DNA from: Anaeramoeba flamelloides
Taxonomy: Eukaryota > Metamonada > Anaeramoebidae
NCBI GenBank assembly: GCA_027625915.1
Contig: JANTQA010000012.1
Span: forward strand, 589,001 to 653,000
Reading direction: 5' to 3'
Length of the DNA stretch: 64,000 nucleotides
Part shown: positions 11,852 through 22,151 of the stretch, piece by piece
How the letters are laid out: each line of letters opens with the position of its first letter
Numbering within the stretch: position 1 is the stretch's first letter
Translations under genes and position numbers: made by a program
Notes under the pieces: generated by a model
Databases searched by the model: none
The model's input: only the letters and a program-made list of their open reading frames with translations
What the model was told of the DNA's origin: nothing

Positions 11852-12479
11852 ATGTCCAATATTAAGTCGCTTGGTGATATAAATGGAGAAACCAAACAAA
11901 CTGAAAAATTCGAAACCTTGGAAACAATAAAAACCTTTCCAGAAGAAGTTAAAAAGATCGTTGGTGTTGCAGATTCTAGCAAAAGAATTGTCTTTTTGAG
12001 TTCCGAAGGCAAACTCTACCAATCAAACGCAGGAAATTATCACGAAAAGCTAAAAGCATTTGAAAACCTACCACCAATGAAAAGTATTGCTTCTGGCTAT
12101 GACCATTTCCTTGCGCTCTCGAATGAAGAAAAGCCCAGGGTCTATGGTTGGGGTCAAAATAGAGACAAACAACTTGGTTTTAACTACTCCTACAACGATG
12201 TCCAAAAACCAACCTTAATTGAATCTTTAAAAGAAGAAAACATTGAACAAATCTGTTGTATTGGTTACTGTTCATTTTTTTTAAACAAAACAACAAATAT
12301 TTTGTTTGGGTGTGGTAGTTCTACCTGTGGAAAGTTGGGAAAACCAGACATTACAAAAAGTAGTGTATATCTCCAAAAATTACATGAAAATGTTGCTAAT
12401 GTATTTGGTGGTCATTCGGATCATACACTTATTACAAAAACTGATGGAAAATTATATGGCTTTGGTATTAATATTTCGG
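11852..12479 (+). CDS. RCC1-double-BTB protein, copy 2, exon 1
   Basis: It begins MSNIKSLGD and encodes the first 209 residues, an incomplete RCC1 propeller: IVFLSSEGKLYQS, YDHFLALSNEEK, VYGWGQNRDKQLGF, CSFFLNKTTNILFGCG, and GGHSDHTLITKTDGKLYGFG. The last full codon is TCG at 12476-12478. A phase-1 G precedes a GTAAAC donor, and the frame after it is low-complexity phenylalanine-rich intron. Exon 2 with the matching phase lies at 17735. The ATG agrees with the two paralogues at 39986 and 50089. Spliced, the product is about 568 residues: RCC1 blades, divergent BTB, canonical BTB. Such proteins are often ubiquitin-ligase adaptors or scaffolds (family knowledge); the specific partner is unknown. 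Confidence 0.85.
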
Positions 12480-12796
12480 GTAAACCTTTTTTTAATTTTT
12501 GGATTGTCTTTTTTGATTTTTTCTAATTTTTTTTTTTCTTTTCACTCTTATTGTTCTTCCTCAGATTGTAGTCTTCCTCAAAAATATTCTTTTTCTTTTT
12601 CTTCTTTCTCTCTCTCTTGAGAGAGAGAAAAAATTAACTAGAAAAATAGTTAAAAAAAAAAAAAATAGAAGAACGAATACTGATAATTGTAAAATAAAAA
12701 GAATCAAAGTTTCATTCAACTGTCCTTAAAATCGTATTCCAATAACCTCAAACAAATCATCAAAAGTTCCCAATTCTAATAAGAGAATATTTATAA

Positions 12797-13567
12797 TTAA
12801 AGGGATTATCGTCACCTTAGATTTCTCTATAATCAAAGTTTGTTGTAATTGGGTGTAAATTATATTAGTGCACCATAGCTCAAATAGTTTTTGTGACTCT
12901 AAAAAATCTATTATAAATCTTATTGCACAATAAATTATTACATTTTTTACTAATGGATCACAATTAAAAAAGTTTCATTTGGATAAAATTTTTTTTAATT
13001 CCTTTACCAAATCTTAAAATAGAAACTCCAAAATAATAGTATTCTGGTATTTAATAATTTATATTTAGAACATTCCAAAAGTAACTATTTTGATAATTTT
13101 TGAATTTCAAAGATTAACTCAATAATCATCAACATAAAAGCCCAAAGACTGATTAGTTTTGTTTGCTTTTGATAAAGCTAATTGAAATATCAATATATTT
13201 CCATGATTTGAGAAATAATTTGTCAAAAAAATTTACTGGTTAATTATTTAATTTTTTAAAAAAAAACGAATTTTTTAGTAACTAATCTATATTTCGCGAC
13301 AAATTTAAGAAAGATATTTTGTGACTTTACAGTCTGATTATTGATAATTCAACCTAAAAATTTATGGAGAAATGCAGATTTTATTCTGAAATTGTTTGGG
13401 TTTTTTACTTATACTAATGATCATTTCTAATTGATGAGATCTACAATATTACTATTTGACTATGCGATTTTTGAGGGACATTTGAACCATGTAGCACGAA
13501 TGTGGTTAGGTCCAATAACAACGTAATTTGATCATAGGCTTCTCCTTGGTAGACGCTAATCCATTAA
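12797..13567. mobile_element. TTAA-flanked element D, copy 1
   Basis: 771 bp with TTAA at both ends and inverted ends AAGGGATTATCGTCACC and GGTAGACGCTAATCC. The whole length is an inverted copy of 37331-38092. No coding capacity. It lies in the intron of RCC1-BTB copy 2. Confidence 0.8.
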
Positions 13568-13678
13568 ACTTGTTTTAAAGATGATTAAAAATTTGAACAG
13601 TTGCCGGATTTACATAAATATGTTTTTTGGAAAGGTGAATGAAAATTTTGTTCAATTTATTTTGAAACAAATAGTATT

Positions 13679-15371
13679 TTAACGACTAGGTTTGCAATTC
13701 AAATTTTAAGTATTTTGTGTTTTTTATCAGGGTTAGGGTGTTGTTAAATCTCACAAATTTAAATTCAACAAGATCTAAGAAGGAAAAAATGTTATAAATT
13801 TTTCAAAAACTTTTTCTCGATACGTCTCTCGAAATTACAAAGAAGGTTGCGAAAAATCGACATTTTGAGAAAATTTCACTTTCATAACAATTTTTAGAAT
13901 CCTTACACATTGTAAACCATTTTCTATTTTTTTTTTTTTTGGATTGTGAGTTGATCTGAGAGGTTGCTAAAAATTGATATATTCAAATATCAATAAGGAG
14001 AAAAGTGAAAATTTTGGATAAATATTGGATAAATATACCTTTCTTATTTTGAAACCAAGATATTTTTGAAATAATGGCACGGTAATTTGTTTGGTATTAG
14101 ATTAAATCCACTAAAATACCCATTTCCCAAAATTGAATTGTCAATTTTTCTCGAATCAACACAAAGAAATATTTTTTTTAAACAAAAAAAAAACTGACTA
14201 CTTTTTGCAAATTTAATTTCCAAAAGATCATTTGAATGATAAATTTTTCAAAACCTTTACCACACAACTTCAACACAATTTCTCTTGATACAACAACTTG
14301 TGTTTTGAGAGAAACAATCCAAACAAAAAAAAATTTATCAAAAAAGCCCATTAAAAAAATGTCAAGTACGTTTTCATGGATCATGTTATTCCACAAACAA
14401 TTCGAGGAGACACACCCCTCTTAGCCATGGCTAGGAGATTTAATTCAAGGAAAAACAAAAAGAACCAAAAAAAAAATAAAGCCAAAATCACACAAACCCT
14501 TTGTAATAATTGATACAGCCTTTCCAGTCCTACAGTGAAAATTTATAAGAACCTAAAATTGATTTTCTATTCTGAAATTTTATTTTGAACAACAAACCGT
14601 AAAAGGGATATTAAAGCCCATCATAAACCCGAAAATTTATAATAGAAGATTTTAAAATAAGTTATCCATTTTTTGCTTTTCGAAATTGACAAACAAAATC
14701 AATATAAAAACTTACATTAATGTGGATCTTCAATTTCCAAAATTGTTAAAATCCCAGATTTTTACAATTTAAAAACAAATGATCGAAAAATACTTTGAAA
14801 GTTACCATGATTTCTTTGATTTCAATTTTTGTGAAAATTAAATTTTTATCTTGGTTTTTACTAAAAAAAAAAAACTCAAATGAAGTAAGAGAAGTTGAAA
14901 TTTTTATCTTATGATCGGAGAGAAATTGAATTTTCGATTTCATAAAAGACAATTTTATTATAGATAACCAATTTCTATGTCTTATAAATTTTCAAAGTAG
15001 GGATGGAACGGATTAATTTGTTTGTGGAGACAATGTAACAATTCAACCTAACTCAATGATCAAAAATCAAAGAAAATACGATTATTTAGATTTAAACTTG
15101 TTTATTGAGAAGTGTTTTTAAGGTTAAAAAATGGTTTATTAGTCTCGAAAATCGTGATTATTTTTCTTTTTTTATTTTTATGATCCCTTAAAAATTTATT
15201 CGAGTTTACGTATCTCAAAATTTCAATTTCATTTTTCATAAAAAAAAATAACATAAAATGATTTTTTGAACCAAATTGGAGAATAATTTAAAGATCCTGA
15301 CTTTACGTTTTAAATGAGATTTTAACAAATAGTGTTGAGACAAATTGGTAAATTGCAAACGTAGTCCTTAA
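13679..15371. mobile_element. TTAA-flanked element B, copy 3, longest and most diverged
   Basis: It starts TTAACGACTAGGTTTGC and ends GCAAACGTAGTCCTTAA, 1,693 bp. It shares the body of copies 1 and 2, with about 500 bp extra around 14520-15010. The block right after it continues the ancestral intron. The paralogous site in copy 3 keeps a plain TTAA (ATTTTAAATTAACCTCC, near 40785), which supports TTAA as target. Confidence 0.7.
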
Positions 15372-15997
15372 TAAACCACAAAAATAAGATTCAAAACCGA
15401 GATTTAAAACCTAAAAAAGAAGTAAAAAAATTAAATTAAATTTAATGGAGTTTCTTTCTTTTTTTTTTTTTTCAAATCTGTTTGAGATTTTGAAGAAAAA
15501 ATCAACAAAATCTCTTTTTGGTTTTTGAAAACAAGAAACTCAATTTTTGAAAACTCTTTCGAGAGATCCCTTACACTTTGATTTTTTTAGAGTTTCCGAT
15601 TTCGCTAAAATGAAGAAATAGGTTTGTTGACTTTTGTAGGTCTTTTATTCAATCTCTTATTCAACCAGGGGGTGTAGCCACCAAGGCACATGGAACTTTC
15701 AATTTTGCAAATCAAAAAATAGTCAAAGAACAATAATATTTTGATATATTATTATTGTTTTTTCACATTCTTAATTTGATCAAGATCATTTTGTTTGAAA
15801 AATAAATTTGTGATGATCAGTAGTCTGTTGATTTCCAAACAAAGTGGCTATTTTTTTTTTTTTTATATTTTTATTATTATTGAAGGGAGGAGTTATTAAA
15901 ACCTCTTGTTTAACGTTAGGTTTTTTTTAATTTGAGAAATTAAAAAATTTTTGAAATTTTCAATTTATTTCTCGAAAATTAAAAAAAAAACACGGTT

Positions 15998-16658
15998 AGC
16001 TTTTCCAGATTTTAAAAGAATAGAGAAAAATCGAAGATTTTTATTGATGTAAGAAGTGTAAATTACACTCTAGGTGTCCCTTTTACTTAAATTTCCACAA
16101 AAGATAATTTAATTGTAAAATCATAGATTTCACGATTGTTCAAGGAAAAGACACACCCAAATTTTTTTAATGTTTAAATAGCAAAAGCAAAAAATTAAAA
16201 ATGGAAAAATGAAAAAAGAAATTGAAAAAAAAATTGAAATATAAAAAGGGTTAATGAGAAGCAATTGGCAAAAAATCAAAAAAAAAAAAATTCAATATTA
16301 TCTTTAATTAAGGACTCCCAAAATCACAGTCACGATACTATTGGTTGATTTAATAATTTGATAATTGATCATGAATGTTCACTTGATGATCGTTGTTTAA
16401 GTTGTTGTAATTTCAATTTTTTTTTTGATTTGATTTGCTTTAAACCTTTGGTCATTATTTAGGCTTTGCTTTTTTGTTTTTATTTTCAAGTTACTTATAC
16501 TTTCGTGTTTCAGTTTCACAGTATTAGCAAGTAACGACTTGATTTTTTTCTTTTATAACTCTTCTTCACAATATCAAGAAGATTCAGACAAGGGGAAAAA
16601 TGTATTAAAAAATAAAAATCAAAGATTTTACTCAATTCTTTTGAATTCTGGAAAACCT
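15998..16658. repeat. Repeat K, copy 1, lying between the two halves of a palindrome N
   Basis: Repeat K (about 16041-16640) begins GAAGTGTAAATTACACTC and includes AATCACAGTCACGATAC and GTTTCACAGTATTAGCAAG. Related copies lie at 19880-20660, 38735-39065 and 17040-17280, and an inverted end lies at 61878-61962. Just outside it are a left half (CTTTTCCAGATTTTAAAAG) and a right half (CTTTTGAATTCTGGAAAACC) of palindrome family N, as if K had inserted into an N hairpin. Confidence 0.6.
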
Positions 16659-16738
16659 AGGCACTCTACGGCACTCTACGGCACTTGACGATACTCTACA
16701 CACTCACTCTGATTACTAATGGTAAATTAGTAATTTAA

Positions 16739-17039
16739 ATGATAAAGAAGAAAAAAATATTTTGGAATAGAGCAAGTTTCAAATTTTTATTGTTTGAAAA
16801 AACAAAAAGAAAAATTAAAAAAGAAAAAAAAAAGAAAAAAAAAAGAAAAGAAAAATTAAAAGTTGAAAAAAAGAAAAAAAAAAAAAACAAAAGCAAGTTA
16901 AAAAACAAAAAAAAAAGGTTTTTTCAAAGGCAGTTGTTAAAAAATTAAAAAAAAAACCAACAGCACATTTTTATCAAGAAAACTCAAAAAAACAGACACG
17001 ATCCTTTTATTTAAAATTTTTTCATTTAATTATTTCTAA
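16739..17039. repeat. Poly-A/AAG low-complexity tract
   Basis: It is nearly pure A/G on the plus strand. It yields a Lys-rich open frame of 69 codons that has no start context or homology and is treated as non-coding. Confidence 0.7.
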
Positions 17040-17280
17040 GAAATCGTGAATGCTTTGTTGAGAGGTAGTTGTTTAATAACTGCCATTTTTTTTCTTTTTG
17101 ATAGAATCTTTTTTGATCTTTCCAGTTTTTGTTTTTGTCTTTTCTTTTCATTTTCAAGTTACCCATACCGAATAGTTTCTATCCTTCGAGTATTAGTAGT
17201 TAACCACTTGATTTTTCTCCTTCGTAACTCTTCTTCCAAATAAAAAGGAAATTCAACAAGGGAAAAAATAGAAAAAAATA
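17040..17280. repeat. Repeat K, partial copy
   Basis: It matches the right part of repeat K: TTTCAAGTTACCCATAC, AGTATTAGTAGTTAACCACTT, CTTCGTAACTCTTCTTCC. It lies in the last part of the copy-2 intron. Confidence 0.6.
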
Positions 17281-17734
17281 AAATTTCTTCGTTTTAAAAT
17301 ATACAAGTTGAACCCTTCCATTTATATGTATATATCTTTAGTTGTTAGATTTTTTTACAATTAAAAAGAATTGATGTAAATCAAAAATTTTACTCTATTC
17401 ATTTAAATTATGGAAAAAATATTTACCATATTACGATCTATTATGCCCAACTGGATTCTATTGCGTACTTACACTAATTTGAAAAAAAAAAAAATCTAAA
17501 TTACATAATTCGTGATTAATATAATTCCCTGATATCATAATAATGAAAATCAAATAAAAAATTAATTTTTTCTTATTTCTTTATGTTTTTCAAATAATTC
17601 CAATTAATTTAAATAATGAAATCTAATTAGATTTTCCAATCAAGAAAATAAAAAAAAATAAAAATAAAAAATTCTAAAAAAAATCCTTCAATTACTAAAG
17701 AATTCTCTAATTAAAAAAAATAAAAAATAAAAAG

Positions 17735-18813
17735 GGCAATTAGGATTAGGACATGAAAATAATATTTTAACACCAACCCAAATGAAACTTGAATTTCCTG
17801 TTGAAGAAATTTCAAAAATCAGACTTGTATACCAATTAACCTCTATTCTTACAAATGATGGAAAACTTTATGTAACAGGTAGGAAGCAAAGAACTGGCTT
17901 TGGAAGAGATTTAACAGAATTTAAACAATATCCACAATTTAAAAATAATAACACAATCATAAAAGATATTGATTGTGGTTATGAGTTATTTGTAATTTTA
18001 ACACAAGATAATGAAATTTGGGTTCAGGGAAAATTTGATGGTTTTATATCGGATAAATCATCAGTAATTAGAAAAATTCAAACAGGAAATAATCTAACCA
18101 ATGAACTTTCAACTTATAATCAAATAAAATGCTGTGATTTAAATTTAATCTTCTTTTTCAAATCAAATTCATATTTAAGTCAAGATCTTGAAAATTTATT
18201 AAAGAATGGATACTTTTCTGATTGTGATATCCAAAATATCCCAGTTCATAAAATATTAATTGAGACAAGGATTGGAAAAACATTTGATTTGATCAAAAAA
18301 TATTTGGAATCAAATTGCAAATTAAATGAAATTCAAGATTTGTTAAAATGGATTTATTGTGATGAAATGATCAATTTCAAAAGAACAAATGAAATTTTAA
18401 ATCATTTTGGAATCCAAAATGCACAAAAAACCAAATTATTAACAAATGATTTAAAACAATTATTATTTGATGAACAAACTTCTGATTTTAAACTTGTTGT
18501 GAAAAATGAAGATGAAGAAGATGAAGAAGAAGAATTGTATATTCATAAATTTATTTTAGCAGCCAGAAGTGGATTATTTTTGAATATGTTTCAAAATATT
18601 GAAGAAAATTTACAAAAAGTCAAAGATTATTCAGGGAAATCATTAGAAACCATTGAATTATTAATTTCATTTTTGTACACTGATGAACTACCCATCACTG
18701 CAGACACAGACCAAGAATTCATCAAAGAAGAATTTGAAGATATTGTTGAATATTATCAATTAAATCCCAAAATTCCAATGATGGATATTTTTGAAAAATA
18801 TTCTAAAATATAA
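17735..18813 (+). CDS. RCC1-double-BTB protein, copy 2, exon 2
   Basis: It opens with two bases completing a Gly codon (GG CAA TTA GGA, read G-Q-L-G-L-G-H) after AAAG and runs 358 codons to a stop without interruption. It carries the remaining RCC1 blades (LYVTGRKQRTGFGRDL, LFVILTQDNEIWVQGKF), a divergent BTB (NGYFSDCDIQNIPVHK to WIYCDEM) and a canonical BTB (TSDFKLVV, LYIHKFILAARSG, ISFLYTDELP). An acidic simple-sequence insert (EDEEDEEEE) in BTB2 is longer than in the other copies. The acceptor lacks a pyrimidine tract, and an ATTACTAAA candidate branch site lies about 45 bases upstream. Joined to 11852-12479 it gives about 568 residues. Confidence 0.88.
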
Positions 18814-19879
18814 TTTTATCAAACAAATTCATTATTCTAATTTAAAAAACAATCCTTTTACATTCAAATCTGTTTTTTTTTCTGACTTTAAATAAAACAA
18901 TCATTTATTTATTTCTATTTTTATTTTTATTTCTTTTATTATTATTTTTACATTTTGTTTAACAATCTATTTTTATAAATATTATAGAATATAAATTTTC
19001 GTTTAAACAAAAGAAGGGAAGTATAAATAAAGAATAATTTCTAATAATTGAAAGTACTAATTAATTACATTTTGAACAAATTTGAAAATTTTTATTGTGA
19101 GAATATTTCTGAAAAAAAATGTTTTTATAAGTGTCACAGGATATAACAAAACTTGAAATATAAATAAAATTCTTTAAAATATTTCTGAAAAGATATAAAA
19201 TAATAATCAAAAGTTGAATCATTAATTTTTTTATAATATTATTTACAAATCATATTTTATATTAATTTTTTTTATATTTACGTTATTGTTTTAAAAACTC
19301 CAAAATGTGTTCTAGTGAATGTTTCTATGTAATCAAAGAAAAAACCAAAAAAAAATAAATAAATAAAAAATGAGTAGATGTAAATTAAAAATATATTTAT
19401 ATTGATAATAGTAAACAAAAAAGATAAAACCTTCAAAAAAAATTTTTTGAAAACAAAATTCAAGCACATTTTATTTTAAAAGATGTTATTTATATTTTTT
19501 TCAAAATTTGGGTGAAAATAAACTAGAGTAATTAACTTTGATTTCTCACCCATGCCGCTATTTATTATTATTTTTTAGATGAAAACCTTTTTTTCTACAA
19601 TTCTTTTTTCAAAATCTATTTATAAATAGTCAGTTTAAATAAAAAATATTATTTACAAGAATAAAGTAAAAATTTTGACATATTAAAATTAAAGCAAATA
19701 ATTAAAAAAAGATTCAATGACAAAAAAAAAGAAAAATAAAATATGGTAAAAAAAGTGAAATTAACTTTCATAATCATTTTGATTTTTGAGAATTTAAAAT
19801 ATAATAAAATAGTAAGTAATCTAAACAAATTTCATCCAATAAATCCCCAAGTTCATAAAACAAATTTGAAAAATATCAT
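18814..19879. other. 3' flank of RCC1-BTB copy 2, related to element X
   Basis: The first 30 bases (TTTTATCAAACAAATTCATT) match the other copies. From about 19050 the sequence is related to element X (40856-42063) and to the flank after 45722, including the motif AGTGTCACAGGATAT. No gene is seen. Confidence 0.55.
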
Positions 19880-20660
19880 ATTTTTATTTATTGATTGAAG
19901 GAGTGAAAATTTACACTCTAAATGCCCCTTTACTTAAATTTCCTCAAAGGTGATTTACATGTAAAAACATATATTCCACGATTGTTAGAGGGAAAGATTG
20001 ACCCAATTTTTTTTTATGATTAAAAACAAAAACAAATAATTAAATTGAAAAGTAAAAAAGGAAAAAACCAAAAAGAAAAAAAAATTGAAATATAAAAAGG
20101 ATTTATAAGGTATATAATCTATAAAAAAAAATAATAATAAATGTTATCTTTAATTAAGGACTACCAAATCACAGCCACAATACTTGTATTGATTTAATTC
20201 AAGTTGATAATTTACAATGAATGTTCATATGCAAATTGTTAAAGTCAGTTCCACTTTTAAGCCACAAACTTTCAACAAAATTTAACACACGGAAAAAATC
20301 ACAAATTAAGGTACATTTTTTGACATTTTTTTTGACACAAATTATTTTACTATATTCCAATTTTTGTGAATTAATTTGAGATTTTTTTTTGTCTTAAATT
20401 TCGTTGAAAGTTTATGCCTTAAATGTGGAACTGGCTGTATTTAATTGTTGAAATTTCAATTTATTTTTTTTTTTACGATTTGCTTTAAACCTTTTGATAA
20501 TTATTAGTCTTATTTTTTTTTGGTCTATATTTTCAAGTTACTCAAATTTTAGTGTCACCGAGTCACAGTATTAGTAAATAAACACTTGATCTTTCTCCTT
20601 TGTAACTCTTCTTCCCAAAAAAAGAAGATTTGGTCAGAGGAAGAATGGAAAAAATAAAAA
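19880..20660. repeat. Repeat K, copy 2, interrupted by MITE L
   Basis: It is similar to 16041-16640 along its length, with a 200-bp MITE L inserted at 20240-20439. Copy 1 shows the uninterrupted form of the same stretch. Confidence 0.65.
20240..20439. mobile_element. MITE family L, copy 3
   Basis: About 200 bp with ends AGTCAGTTCCACTTTTAAG and its complement (AATGTGGAACTGGCTGTA), and inner arms around ACTTTCAACAAAATTTAA. It is nested in repeat K. Confidence 0.85.
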
Positions 20661-20865
20661 TCAAAAATAATTATAAGTTTAATATGTTTAGTTCGTATAA
20701 TTGTTTACCATCATAAAAAAAATAATTTTTGATTTAATGGGGAAAATTTTGTAAAAATTCATTACAAATGAAAGATTTATTTATACTTTTGTTCAAATTA
20801 TAGAGTAAAAATAATGAATAATTATGTTAAGTTATTTTAAAATATTTATTTAATTATTTTTTTAA

Positions 20866-21400
20866 TAATCTAAACCCCAATTCAAAATTTTTAACACACC
20901 AAAATTCGATTTGTGAAAAAAAAATCTTATTTAATCACTTCTCGAAGATTTACCAAATTAGAACCATTCACTAATTGAAATGTTAACACCTTTTTATAAA
21001 TTACAATACTCACAAAACAAAAAATAAATAATTATCAATACAAATAAATCATGGGCATGTTAAAAATTTTGTCGAGAGCAAAACCAAAAAAGACATTGAG
21101 AAATCTGTTTAAATTCGATTAGGAATATTGATAGATCAAAAGTTAGGAACCATCATCTAATTTTATATGGGTTCTTCTATTAAAAAGAACTCAATCTTAA
21201 CTTAATATCAATTATTGAGTAATAATTTTTGATCTACAGAAACAAGTTACATAATTTAAAAAATGAAAAGAAAAAAAAAACTAAAAGATGAAAAAATGTT
21301 TTTCATATTTTACAAAAAATCAAAATAATTTGTAATTTGAATGAAATTGTCTTATTGTGATACTTTGAGCATTTTTAGCCACGTGGAAAAATTTGAATTT
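20866..21400. repeat. Dispersed repeat PQ, uninterrupted copy
   Basis: Block P (20866-21060, with TACAATACTCACAAAACAAA) is followed directly by block Q (21100-21400, with AACTAAAAGATGAAAAAATG). At 51232-52475 the same two blocks are separated by element H, so this copy shows the empty site. Confidence 0.7.
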
Positions 21401-21414
21401 TAGTTTATATAAGC

Positions 21415-21779
21415 CAAAATTTTTAGACACTTACTGAGAAAAAACAATGTTAATAATGATACTCAATTGAAAATCAATAGAAATTCCAATAGAAATAAAA
21501 ATTATTTCTCTACAATCATTTTCTCTGTTTTAATAACCTTATAATAGCATATTTTACCAAGCGACTATAGATCGTACAATGAAAAAAAAAATTTGCAAAT
21601 GAATTAGGTTATAAAAAAACTTCAAAAAAAAAAATCTAAAAAAAAAAAAAAAATGTGAAAAAATGATTTCAATATTGAAAAATTCCAAAATAAATTTTTT
21701 CTTAGAATTTTCATGCAAAACCTTTAAACACATGTAACCAACCCATTAAAACTGGGCCCCTTTGACTGAAAAATAGTTT
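21415..21779. mobile_element. Element H, partial copy
   Basis: The right part matches 51650-52178: TTTAAACACATGTAACC, ACTGGGCCCCTTTGACTG. The left half is missing or unrecognisable. Confidence 0.6.
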
Positions 21780-22151
21780 AGTAATTTGTTTTGGAAAAAA
21801 TAAATTTTTGATAAAAATTTTTTTTTGCGGTTTCTGTTACTTGAAATTGGAAAAAAGAATATTTGTTATCTTGTAATTTCCAATGTGTATATATATTTCC
21901 AGTGATAAAGCCACCATGTATCAACAATTGAAAAAAAAATATTCTATTTTAAAAAAAGAGTTTAAAAAAAAAAAGTTAAAATTAATTAAAAATTTATTTT
22001 GAGAACAAAAATTTAAGAATCTTTTTGATTTTCTAGTCTGTTGAAAATGAAATAGAATTTTCTTTTTATTGAGGATCTCATTTTAACAAAAAATTAAAAT
22101 AAAAATTAAAATTAGGAGAGCATTTGATAAAGTTTCAATCTTCTAAAATAA
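21780..22151. other. Downstream flank of the ankyrin/BTB gene
   Basis: AT-rich, with poly-A and poly-T tracts. It would contain the 3' UTR of the minus-strand gene ending at 22152. No clear polyadenylation motif stands out from the background. Confidence 0.4.

Larger units (their letters stand above)
12480..17734 (+). other. Probable 5.3-kb intron of RCC1-BTB copy 2
   Basis: It runs from the GTAAAC donor to the AAAG acceptor and is in phase with both exons. It contains a TCTCTC/GAGAGA hairpin about 130 bases in (12603-12632), element D, element B copy 3, and a core block (15378-15660) shared with the copy-3 intron (40795-40860 plus 42064-42290). It also holds repeat K, low-complexity tracts and GGCACTCTACGG tandem motifs near 16655-16690. 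The splice pairing is inferred from phase and homology, not from transcripts. Confidence 0.65.

Noticed and set aside
11852-12526. Exon 1 copies read as complete short proteins of 216-271 residues
   Set aside because: The extra residues after the donor are Phe-rich, differ between copies and lack RCC1 similarity. The RCC1 repeat is completed only by exon 2.
16739-16948. Lys-rich 69-codon frame
   Set aside because: It is a by-product of a poly-A/G tract with no start context and no conservation.
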